From positions 5,542,812 through 5,606,811 of the forward strand of contig NC_052395.1 of assembly GCF_009389715.1 (NCBI RefSeq): 64,000 nt of DNA, given 5' to 3'. The translations under genes were made by a program, and so were the position numbers. The notes beneath the pieces are model-generated. The model was given only the letters and a program-made list of their open reading frames with translations, had not been told where the DNA came from and searched no databases. Shown one piece after another: positions 48,301-58,399 of the stretch. Positions within the stretch are counted from its first letter, which is position 1, and the number at the start of each line of letters is the position of its first letter. This stretch comes from Phoenix dactylifera (taxonomy: Eukaryota; Streptophyta; Magnoliopsida; Arecales; Arecaceae).

Positions 48301-51300
48301 CGGAGGAACCGATTGCGGCGGCTCGGCTGGAGTGGGAAGGGCGGGCGACGGTAGTCCGAAGCTTCAGCCGCCGTGTCCCGGCAGAATGGGTGAATAAGGA
48401 CGTCGCTGCTCGAACTAAGTTGAAGGAGGAAGTGGCTGTCCCGCTCGCGGACGATTACCTCGCCCTGAGGTTCCGGTCGACAGAGGAGGACCGGGACCAG
48501 GCCCTAAGCGAGGGCTCGTGGGTGGTGGCGGGGCAGCTCTTCGCCATGAGCCCATGGGTCCCGGATTTCGAGCCCGGGGAGGATGCCATGCAAACGGCGA
48601 TGGTGTGGCTCCGCCTGCCTCGCCTGCCGCCGGAGTAATGATCGACGTCGACCATCCTCCACATCGCGGCCCGAGCCGGCCAGCCGATTGCGGTGGACGG
48701 CGTCACCGAGCAACGGCGGGCGATGGGGTTCGCCCGGAAGAAGGTGGCGGTCGACACTACCAAACCCCTTCTACCGGGCGTGTTGATCTAGGGGAAGACG
48801 AAGGTGCGATGGCAACCCTTCGTCTTCAAAAACGCGCCGACCCACTGTTAGATGTATGCCCTAGAAGCCAATCTGGCTGGCACATTGTTAATTATAGGAC
48901 ATAATTTTGTACTTGACTATTTATTATTGAATAAATAAAAGTCATCTTTTTCATTCATATTGTTTATGTGTCTATGAATTGTCCAAGAATTAATAAGATG
49001 ATGCATATTCTTAAGAGGATTGGAAGGTCACCTTCATTACGCTCATACCGAAGCATCAGGAGGCGACAGAGCCTTGTCATTTTAGGCCCATTAGTTTGTG
49101 CACAACCCTGTACAAGGTTGTGGCGAGAATAATTGTGGATAGGATGAAGCCCCTATTGCATGGCATCATTAGCCAAGAGAAAGGGGCTTTTGTAGCTGGC
49201 AGAAATATATCTCATAACGCTATGTTGGCCCAGGAGATAATGTTGGATTTTCAGCGAGCACCGAAGCGGCGAAGCTTGATGGCTATCAAGTTGGATATGG
49301 AAAGGGCTTACGACTGGATCAGGTGGAGCTTTCTTCAGCAGGCACTGGAGGCTTACGGCTTCCACATGCAGTAGATTGGATGGGTCCTGGGGTGTGTCCG
49401 GGGGCCAAAGTTCTCTATCTTGATCAACGGCACACCGTCACCTTTTTTCGAGTCCACCATGGGGTTGCGTCGGGGATGTCCCTTATCCCCATAGTATTTA
49501 TTATCTGTGCTGATATTTTTTCTCGTGATTTGCAGAGAGTGTGTGCCAGTCGGAAGCTGAAGGCCTATGTTCCAGCACCGAAGGCTGGACCTCTCTCCCA
49601 CTTACTTTTCGCTGATGATTGTCTTCTTCTGGCCAAGGCGAACAAGATAGGAAGAGACTTTTGGTGTGGAAAGTCGAACCTTATTCATAAGCTTCGACTT
49701 TTGCTTCCTCCGCAGGGTGGTGGCAGGTTACTGCGCGGCGTCCGATCAGAGCGTAAGCTTCCTGAAATCAGCTATCAATTTCAGCCCGAGCACGGAGAGC
49801 AGGGTCAGACAAGAGATCCGGAGAATTCTGCAGATACCTGATCAGGACGGGATACTGACCTACCTGGAAGTCCCTATCACTGGCCGCAGACTACGGATGG
49901 CAGAGTGCTCCGGTTTGGTGCAGCAGGTACAAAGCAGGTTGGAGGAATGGAGGGCGTCCTCCCTATCTATGATAGGGAGATTGACACTGGTCAAATCGGT
50001 GTTGGGGTCCATGCCGGTATATCTCATGGCCAACACTGTGGTACCGAAGACGACTTTGCTAAGGATCGAGCGACTCCTTTAGTGCTTCTTGTGGGGGTCA
50101 CACGATGGAGGCCACGGGGTGCATCTGGTGGCCTGAAAGCAGGTCTGTCGTCCCACCAGTGAGGGTGGTCTAGGGGTGCATTCCCTACCAGAGCGTCGCG
50201 AGGCTTTCATTGCTCGACATGCAGTGGGCTCTGGAGTCAGATGATGGCAGCCAGATATAGTCGAGAGCTCAGAGATGGCATGGAGTGGTCGTCGAGTCTC
50301 TTTCACGTGGCGCGAGATCGGGAAATACTTGCCGACTGCGTCGGCAAACACCAGATGGCTGATAGGCGATGGGCGGAGCATCAAGGTGACTGTTGACCCA
50401 TGGGTGGATACCCTTCCCCTAAGGTATTGGCCGACCATGGTTGATATTGAGGCAGTGGAGGGGTTGCAAGTGTGCGACCTCCAAGCCCCAGGAGGGGCAG
50501 CGTGGGATGAGGCCAGACTACGACAATTGTTCGGGGTACACCTAGCTGAGAGAATCCGGTCCCTTCCGGACAAGGACGTGCGGGCCCATATGTCAGGATT
50601 TGGGGCACCTCCTGCAGGGCCAGTATCAGATTGGGTGACCTCTCCCGTGTCATCCAGCGGGAGCATGAGCCGGGGCAGGACTGCACTTGGATCTGGAGAT
50701 CGAGGCTTCACCCGTGAGCAGCACTCTTCTTATGAAAAGTGACGTGGGACCGCCTTCCGACGAGAGCAGTGCTGAGTAGGCATGGCTAGGGGATCCCCGC
50801 AGAGTGCGAGACATGTGGTGCTGAGGAGTCAGTGGACCATGTGCTATTCCAGTGTACATGGACGAGGTCAGCATCGCAGTGGACAGAAATCTCGCAGGAA
50901 GCCTGGAGTGGGAAGTTTCAGTTTCTACAGGTGATACAGCAGTGGTTTGCCAGCCGCCAGACATGTCAGGAGGCCATCAGAGCGACTTGCACAGCACATC
51001 AGATCTGGCTGGCAAAGAACGCCCGTACTTTTGGTAAGCGCAGGATGTCACCAAGGTTTGTTGCGAAGTTCGCTCGAATACAGACAATGGAGATCAGGCC
51101 CACCCTCTCTTCAAATAGACCTTTGACAACTTGGAACACCTAGGGTTCCCTCTCTGCTCCGGCAGCTCCTCAGATGGTGTTCTTTACCTGGGAACCCCCA
51201 CCCCTGAGCTTCCTCAAGGTCAACTTCGACGGATCGGTACTGGATAGAGGTGCGCAGGATGGTGCAGGCTTTGTTATACGAGACCCGCACTCCAGGGTGG

Positions 51301-54300
51301 TGGCAGCAGGTGGCTGCCAGTTGTTTGGCACGTTGGTTCCGAGGGCAGAGCTGCGAGCCGCCTTGGCTGGTTTTCAACATGCGCGGCAGGTGCTGCAGGC
51401 CAGCTCGATCATTCTGGAGGACGATTCGGCTACGATTATCGAATGAATCCAGGAGGGGCCGAGGGGTGAGAGCACTAACCACCCCCTGATCCGGAACATA
51501 GGGATGATGATGAGGGATGAGGTGGCCTTCCAGGCCAAACATGCATTCAGAAAAGCTAATAGGGCGGCCGACTAGGTGGTTGCCTATGCAGCTCACCACT
51601 CAGGGTACACTCTGGTCAGGATAGGGGAAGCTGCCATAGGCACTCCGCAAGTTAGTGTTTTTTGACTTTATTGGGTGTATTCGTACACGTATTGTATGAA
51701 GAACCCGCTTCAGAAAAAAAAAGAGCAACTTCATAAAAGAAGAAAATGTCCTAGAACTGTTAAACCTAGAAACTTATGTCATTCATTATGAAGTTGAGCA
51801 TTACTGTGGTTACCATATTGGGATGTAAGGCATATAATTTATTTTGACCACTTGTGTCATTTTAGATGCTTGACATTAAGCTTATTAAATGGTTCATATT
51901 GTTAGTAAGATTGCAAAATCATTTATCAGATCTTATAATACGTCCAGTGAAGCATCTTAATGATTGACATTTGAATTATCAAGAAAACTGAACCTAGTTT
52001 TCTATCAGAGAGATGGTTTTAATATGTCAAAATTGTTACATCATTCATCTTTTCCTGGACCAACATGCATATAGCATGCATATTTTGGCATGGAAAATAT
52101 CATTAGATGATAAAAAAAACCATGCTCTTACAACAGTAGCAACCACAACACTATCAACAATAACGGAGAACTATGGTTAAATGGGCACGTTAGCAGATGG
52201 AATGACTGAATGCTGAGAAAGATTATGCCACTAGAAAGATAGTCTGTGAAGAGCCAGACATAGTATTTTGATAAATAAATTTAAAAGACAGAATTTACCT
52301 TCAAGATAGAACATTGGCAAATTCAAGATTGCACCGCCATCCAAAAAAGACAGCCTACCATGGGTATCATCAACCTCTGTTACATAACAGTAATCATGAA
52401 GTTTATGTTTGCAAAAACTAAAAAAAGGGGAAAAGAAGAAAAAGAAAAAATAATTATTTGAGCAAAAGTATTGGATAATTACCACCAAGATATGTATGCA
52501 ATGAAGCCAAACATGTATTGAAGGTAAAGCCACCAGATGGACCTGCCCCTCCATCACCACGGCCACTTTCATACATAAAACAGACAACAATATACGTGAT
52601 CAGACACAAATGGAATAGTAAACATTATTCTGTGCCAACTAGTCAGCAAATATTTGACATTGATTCATTCTTCCTTTTTTTTAAAAAAAAAAAAAAAAGA
52701 AGGAAAGATGCATCACATAATATGCATCAACTGCCTCCTGTTTCTCCTGGTGGATTTTAAAGACAGAGGGGCAATAATCCTAATCAGAACTTCCCGAGCT
52801 AAAGTATAAAAAGAGTAATAGACTACAGCAGGCCAGGATATGCAGATCAGAAAGCATCAATTTACACATGTTGCTCGCACAGTGAGGGTCTTGACCAGAA
52901 ACAGCTTTGAAGGTTCACTGATACAGAGCATGTTTTGACCAAGTAACACGGGGATAGCTCCATGGAATAATTCAATATATGGCCAAGTCAGTTAAGGGCC
53001 TGCTAGGCCTATTCAACGGCTGTGTGGGACAGGAACCACTGCTATCATGCATGTGCCAGAACATCAGGTAGTGCATGAAGCATTTTAAATTTTTAATTTT
53101 ATTACTTCCCTTATGCAAATACTTAGTGGAAGTAGAAGAGCATGTGAAACAGAGAATGTTTATATTCAGTATTCTACTCAGCTAGATACTAAACGCACTA
53201 CGTTTTGGATGTTTCTCTCAGCCTCACACAACAAGAAGCCTCATTGGCCAAGTGTTGCTACAGCATAAAAAAAATTTAAACATGACCCCTTTTCTTTGAA
53301 AAAGGGGGGAGGGGGGGGGGGGGGGGGGTGCATGTTTCCTTCTATCTTCTTGAGCTGTTCTACAAAAATCTCAAAAAACAAAATCTCATACTGCACAAAA
53401 ACCAAACATGTTTTATACATAGATAATACAAAAACACTATACTTTGTATGTCATTTCCAACTTCAGATGCATGTAACTGACGACTTCCAATATGATTTCA
53501 AGATAAAGCGTGAGAGAGATTAGATCCCTTTACCTTCGGTCTGTTGCTTAAAAGCAAGGTAATAAACTTAGAATTTGAGATTCACAATCAAGATATCCAC
53601 CCCATCTTCTTTATTATGCTAAAATCATAAAGCCTGAGCGATAGAAGACCATTAAGAAGAATTTTAGGGCACCTAGAGTTTGTTTCCTCCATAATCTTTG
53701 ATTTAGTCACAAATGACGTACATCAAAACTTGCCCGCAATCAAACTAAAATTAGGGCTTCCCCCTCTTTTTCGCAAGAATCACAGACTCAAGAATCAAGA
53801 ACTGGTTCCAAGATCAGAAACCTCTTTCTTTCGAGTGATATCGTTATACCATTTCTACCTTCAGACGCATCTAACCATCAATTTCCAATATGATTTCACG
53901 ATAAAGTGTGAGATGAGATCCCTTTACCTCGATCCGTTGCTTAAAAACAAGGTAATAAACTTAGAATTTGGGAATCACGGTCAAGATATCCACCCATCAT
54001 AAAGCCCGAGAGACGGAAGACCATTAAAAAGAAATTTAGGGCACCTAGGGTTTGTTTATCATTGATTTAGTCACAAATGAACGAACATCAAAACCTGCAT
54101 GCAACCAAACTAAAAGTAGGATTTTCCCTTCTTTTTCGCAAGAATCGCAGACTCAAGCATCAAGAACTGGTTCCAAGGTCAGAAACCTCTTTCTTTCGCT
54201 CTATCTATCGAAACCCTAGATAGATCCTGATAAAAGGAAGGAACCGGAGAAGAAAGGAACCTGACGAGGACGTCGTCGTCGTCGGAAGAGTGATCGTCGT

Positions 54301-54400
54301 CGACTTCTTCGATCTGGAGCTCCTCCATGTCGAGCTCTCTGATCTGCTCCATCTGGAGTCTCTCGCGCTCCAGAATCCTCTCGACGCTCTCGTCGTCCAT
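36330..54400 (-). CDS. CRBN: Cereblon homologue (LON + CULT domain protein)
   Basis: Predicted substrate receptor of a CUL4-DDB1 E3 ligase. Ten exons (minus), all in phase: 54400-54261, 52565-52486, 52376-52299, 47277-47165, 47062-46997, 44417-44316, 44218-43657, 41907-41702, 41481-41318 and 36465-36330, giving 548 aa. The N-terminus is acidic (MDDESVERILERERLQ, EVDDDHSSDDDD). LON-type segment: FLDGGAILNLPMFYLEG, LFPEATLPLRVIQPRFIAAV, VYRLPDDGRLRFAAVGTTAE. A Ser-rich linker fills exon 7, followed by the helical stretch DLWKQIIGSPNMDDYIRKPD. The CULT domain has zinc Cys 445, 448, 512 and 515 (CRSC, CAVC) and the aromatic cage Trp501, Trp507, Trp521, Phe523 (HSWFPGYAW, GWLF). Introns are swollen by TEs. 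An in-frame ATG at 54472 would add 24 aa. No lesions seen. Confidence 0.95.
37071..37550 (+). mobile_element. Solo LTR (Gypsy-type) with 5-bp target duplication
   Basis: 480 bp starting TGCTGATGTGGCCCGAATTC and ending GGCAACA (TG...CA), flanked on both sides by ACAGA (37066-37070 and 37551-37555). A TATA box (CTCTATATAAAGAGC) lies near 37279-37293. No internal region, so it arose by LTR-LTR recombination. Lies in cereblon intron 9, antisense to that gene. Confidence 0.85.
37610..37860. repeat. ACCGGTACA/GGTCCATACC-rich repeat
   Basis: Strings such as GGACCGTACTGGTCCATACC and GAACCGGTACAATAC recall the stretch at 2600-2800. Probably a degenerate MITE within cereblon intron 9; boundaries not defined. 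Confidence 0.35.
39895..40610. repeat. GGGTCGGG/CCCGACCC-rich dispersed element with (GA)n
   Basis: Two patches (39895-39965 and 40446-40605) rich in GGACCCGACCCGACC and its complement, with a (GA)n tract (39961-39980) after the first. The patches could be the two inverted ends of one element of about 0.7 kb, or two separate fragments. In cereblon intron 9. No coding capacity. Confidence 0.5.
46052..46441 (-). mobile_element. LINE 3' fragment (RNase H end) in cereblon intron 5
   Basis: Minus-strand fragment of about 390 bp with a T/A tail at 46052-46068. Translation gives YARCVLQASSIVLE, LLLRDIWAMVRDGGAF and GAADWVAAYVASHSG, the last part of the RNase H domain, and it shares the 3' tail GGATGATCCACCCGCC-like sequence with the 11.3-kb copy. 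Frames are shifted. TGGCC followed by T-runs occurs at both ends and may be a short target duplication. Same orientation as cereblon. Confidence 0.75.
47880..51724 (+). mobile_element. Broken near-full L1-type LINE in cereblon intron 3
   Basis: Plus-strand LINE, antisense to cereblon. ORF1-like from ATG 48114 (MDRKGKQPARTATEG, RGNGKGNGRGGSSG), in-frame TAA at about 48237, then a DUF4283-like region (ALSEGSWVVAGQLFAMSPW, FEPGEDAMQTAMVWLRLPRL) and a frameshift at 48636. ORF2 resumes near 49024 in reverse transcriptase (PKHQE, PISLCTTLYKVVARI, GAFVAGRNISHNAML, IKLDMERAYDWI, FADD at about 49607), then zf-RVT and RNase H (VNFDGSVLDRG, RAELRAA) with a TGA at about 51446 where Trp is expected. Ends in an A-tail at 51714-51724. 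The endonuclease and ORF1 C-terminus are missing, replaced by an LTR fragment. Dead copy; target duplication not found. Confidence 0.88.
48847..49016 (+). repeat. Copia-type LTR fragment embedded in the LINE
   Basis: Starts TGTTAGATGTATGCCCTAGA, then CCAATCTGGCTGGCACATTG, and is AT-rich with AATAAATAAA near 48930. This resembles the start of Copia-family LTRs known to me from monocots. It sits exactly between the ORF1 and ORF2 parts of the LINE and has no second LTR or right end. Assignment is from resemblance. Confidence 0.5.
53311..53328. repeat. G18 homopolymer
   Basis: G-run preceded by GGGGGGA in cereblon intron 1. Possibly true, possibly a sequencing artefact. Confidence 0.85.
53461..54200. 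repeat. Tandem duplication of about 365-398 bp next to cereblon exon 1
   Basis: The block from CTTCAGATGCATGTAACTG (53461) to CAGAAACCTCTTTCTTTCG (about 53833) recurs as 53859-54198 (CTTCAGACGCATCTAACC ... CAGAAACCTCTTTCTTTCG). Shared internal strings include CAAGGTAATAAACTTAGAAT and TCAAGAACTGGTTCCAAG. The second copy ends about 60 bp from the exon 1 donor site (54260), so it extends intron 1. Confidence 0.88.
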
Positions 54401-55049
54401 CGTCCCCGCCCGCGAACACAGCCACGGAGGAGGAGACAAGCTTTCGTCCAGAAGGTTCGGTTGCCTCGCCACTCTCAGGCTCTCAGCTGAACATGACGCA
54501 TGGCTTCTGGCTTGGGAATAAAAGGCCCTTGTCGGTCGGGTATGGATCTCAACGATCTGATAACCCGAAAACTCGATATTGGGTAAAAATTAGCAGGTTT
54601 TCGGATCTTAAACCGACCCGATAAGTGGGGGAGAGAGATTTATGATCATCAACGCAAGATCCAAAGGAATCAGAGCCATTGGCATCGGGATGTACACAAC
54701 AATATGAGCCGACCCAAGATCCAGAGTAACTAGAGACGCCGGTATGTGCACAATGAGCCAGTCCAAGGCCTATTTTTGCCATTCTTCAATCCGAATTATT
54801 GGGCTTTTCGTTCCAAACCAAGCCATATGCATCTCCAAACGAATAGGCCCAACCAAATAACTACACAAAAGCATGCAAGATAAATAGTCATTATCAGAAA
54901 TCCAATTTCAGAGGCACTTTCTCTTGCCCTTGCATTTTAGGATTGAATATTTTAGCGCTGCCTTTCCTTCCGTCTCTCCTTCTACCACTTTTGTGCACCA
55001 TTTTATTTGATAATGAGATGGTCTTCTAAGGATTTCCATGGAGCAACGC
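54401..55049. other. Cereblon 5' flank
   Basis: Upstream region of the minus-strand cereblon gene. It contains the in-frame upstream ATG at 54472 and GC-rich leader-like sequence to about 54540. Beyond that no gene or distinct element is recognised. Confidence 0.45.
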
Positions 55050-56040
55050 TTTTTTTTTTTTTTGGTGCTGAAATGGATGATCCGCATTGTTCTAATATGA
55101 ATACATCTAAAAAAAATCAAAACATAACATATCCTGGAATACCTCCTTGGGCAAACAATGCATCCATAGCATGTTGTCGGAGTGATGAGCTACAAAGGAG
55201 GCTACCTAGTCTACAGCTTTGTTTGTTCGTGGTAGATGTACCTCGCAATAGATAAAGTGTTCATTCTCAATAGGCTCCAGATGTCCTGTAGCAATGGATG
55301 TGCACCCACTTTTGTAGTTTGCCCTTGAATCCAAGAGATCACAGTAGCAAAGTCACTCTCCACGAGAATGGAACCGGTTCTCAAAGCGCACTGAGCATAG
55401 CTAATGCCTCCCCAAGCGGCCCTCAATTCCACTCCAAGAACCGAACTGTCGAAGAACGGGATGCCACCTACAGCTACGAGCCCGGAGTTCAAACTCTAAT
55501 CACAAATCCCGCTGCACTTCTAGTGCCACCCTTCAATACAAAGCCATCAAAATTTATCTTAAGAAAGCTAGGGGGTAGGGGCTCCTAAGAGATGAGCACT
55601 GTCCTGGTTGCTGTAAGAGCTGAAAAGAAGTCTCAAATGTCACGAGCTATCAAAAATACTCCAACAGTGTATGAGTGGAAGAGGATCCAGTTGACAAACT
55701 TTTCTACCTTGCAGCCGGGACAGGCAGCCGGGACAGGTCAAAAGAATACTCAGGCCCCTTCTACTTAGAATATTCCTGGTTGGAATGCGGCCCCAAAATA
55801 ACTTATAGATGAATAGAGCAATCTTTGGATGAACTCGAAGCCTTCAGATCCAACCACTATCATGCCTCCGTGCCTGTGCCTGGTTGGAAGAAACGATAGA
55901 GGTTCCCAACCCTCTCACACTCGGACTACAGATGGACCTTCAGATCGTCGCATCACGCACACCATGCCCAGGAACCGCACCCTTTCGGTAAGATGCCTGC
56001 CACATGTCCCTTCCGAAACCACATCTTTCCAAGTATAATG
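55050..56040 (-). mobile_element. LINE 3' fragment with RNase H and zf-RVT pieces
   Basis: Minus-strand LINE tail with a T-run (55050-55063) marking its poly(A). Translation gives ELRAAWGGISYAQCALRTGS, ESDFATVISWIQGQ and HPLLQDIWSLL, and farther on reverse-transcriptase zinc-finger-like pieces to about 56040. The 3' tail GCGGATCATCCATTTC resembles the other copies. Decayed. Confidence 0.72.
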
Positions 56041-56189
56041 ATTGCTTTTGCAGATTTACTAATCAGTATTATATCCAACCCTAATGAGGAGCATTGCAAA
56101 TACTAAGAGCTATTTAGACACTGGATCACATAATTCGATTATTAGATCTTGTCACATAAAAAAGAATGTAATACAAAAGGAAGCCAATG

Positions 56190-56900
56190 AAGTTAATTGA
56201 GAAACGGAGAGGTGGTCATTTCCATCATCCCTGTTCCAAATATTGAAGAAATAACTAAAAATTTTTTATTAAAGATATCGAAACTAGAAAGATCTTCAAC
56301 AAATGGGAATCCTTTTAATTTCTCCCCCGAGGAGGGATCTAAGGGTGGTGATTGGATCCGATGGCGAGCCGGACAGTCAGGGCGGAGCCCAGGTGTACGA
56401 AGATGATGAGGAATTCGGGGCGGAGGAAGACGAGGAGGAATTTGAGGCGGCGGAAGAACTCGAAGAGGAAGGAGTGGAACTCGAAGAGACGACCGGGGAA
56501 GGGGGAGGGCATCATGGTTCTGTAGGGAAGGAAGGCTGAAATCCCTGCCGAGGGGCGCCCCCCAGCGGAGCCCGCTGGAGATGGCCGGCGATCTGGCGGG
56601 GAACCAATGGAAATATCGAGGCAAGAATCAAGAATCTGGTGGGCAATGCACAGACTGCAATTGCCAATAAGACACTCTCATCTTCGACGCAGATGGAGGA
56701 TAATTTTTTCAGCTTCACAATTTGGTTCATTGTTGAGAGGAAAATGGTTGTTGATTCAGTTGCTCGCGATATGTTGATGATTCTCTCCAACCAACCAGTT
56801 GCTGGCAGAACCATGGGTAGTTCTCCATTCAGTCTTCCACATTTTCTTTATCGATTACCGCCATTAATGCCTCTTATCATGCCCATTTTATGTGCCTAAT
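56190..56900. other. GA-rich segment with unassigned open frames
   Basis: 56330-56540 is purine-rich and on plus encodes an acidic stretch (VYEDDEEFGAEEDEEEFEAA). An overlapping minus frame is Pro/Arg-rich. From 56639 a plus frame (NAQTAIANKTLSSSTQMEDN, MVVDSVARDMLMILSNQPVA, then a GT) looks exon-like, but I recognise no family. It could be the 5' part of the B3 gene downstream, another gene relic, or chance. Confidence 0.3.
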
Positions 56901-58399
56901 GCAAGTGCTCTTTAATGAACAATCCTATGATAACCAGAGAACAGGCTACATCTTGCATGGTAACATCACTAGATTTTGCTACCATTGTGAAATTGCTGCC
57001 AACTTGTCGGGGGTTGTTGTTATCTAGGGAAACAAACTAACAATCAACAGCCTGTAATTTAGGGGAGACTTGTCAGTGATGGAAGACATCTGATGTCAAA
57101 ATAAGTGCAATTCATGCAGGCAACACCACCATGATGTTACCTAGGTTGCATAGCATCATGATGCTACCATCTGAGTTGCATCTAAATCTCACCCTCATTA
57201 GATGCTACTTAGTGGAAGCTACCCCTTCGCATTGAACTCATTTTGAAGTTAGAAGGCTCCGGTAATTGAGATGTGCCTCCTAACATATAAGATGCCAATT
57301 ATTAATCCATTTCTTGATTTGGGCATGGTTTTGGTCTGCTGTGATGAGGACACTGAGTTCCTGCTGGTGGCTCATCTGCAATAGACTGCAGCCTTTGAGA
57401 ATTATCTTTGACATCATGTGTTCAGTGATGCAGTGAGAAGTTATCATGGAACAAAATGTGAATCTCAAAGTCTGCTGTTTGCAGGTGGGCCCCAGCAGAC
57501 ATTTAATTTCCTCTTCGCGGTGCACATGAACTGCACCCACCTAAATGTTGGTGAAAACATGCTGCCAATCATAAGAAATGCATGCTAAGTTGGCAGTAGT
57601 TTCATGGAGTGGCACTTCATGATGCTACCCATGCAGCAGAAGTGAAATATTACTGTGAATAGATGTTTCAACTTGTCCTAGTAACACCTGGTTGTACGAC
57701 TTGCCTTGGCTCGAGCTTCTTTCTGAAGGAGCGTTATGAAGGTTTGTCATCATAGCCTTGCTCTTTTTACATCACTTGAAATTGGCATTAATGGGACCAT
57801 TTGTTTCAAAATATTCTGCTTAACCTATACTGCATATTTATATTTTCAAAATAATATCATGTTTCCAACTATTTATATTTTTTAATTGATTTATGATTTT
57901 TATTGAGGGGGCATCAAGTTAATAAGTTCTATATATGAGCAAATTATTCTGAATAAATGGCATGCACTACTGTGTGGAAATTGATAGATAACACCAGAAA
58001 TGCAGCTATGTAGAAGTGACTTAAGATGCGTAATACTCTCTTGATATGTTTAGGAACACTATATCCTAATGATATCTACTTTATTTAAAAGTTTTTCTAT
58101 TTCATACTGTGATATTTTTGGTAAATAGCCCAACATACAAATTCATGGCAAATTTTGAGAAGTGTTATGGAGGTCTTGTAAGTGCATGTGCATGCCTGGA
58201 GCAGATGCATAATATGCATGCTCCTTTTATCTTAAAGTGCATGTGGATGGATATTTATTAATGAATCTCCCCTAAACTCCTATCCTCAAGTCACTCATCC
58301 TTGGTTTAGATAGAAATGTAGAGCAACTATCTTTATGGAAAGTTTTGACGATATGATGTATTTGTCGATTTTGCTATATTCATTTATCTCTTCACCCCG
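56901..58399. other. Interval before the B3 relic
   Basis: No coding exon or element recognised; probably intron or intergenic. GATGCTAC/ATGATGCTACC strings recur at 57130-57210 and 57620 as short diverged repeats. Confidence 0.4.

Noticed and set aside
54401..54472. Upstream in-frame ATG extending cereblon by 24 aa
   Set aside because: The MDDE-type start at 54400 fits the acidic N-terminus expected of plant cereblons. The extension (MARQPNLLDESLSPPP) looks like translated leader, though it cannot be excluded.
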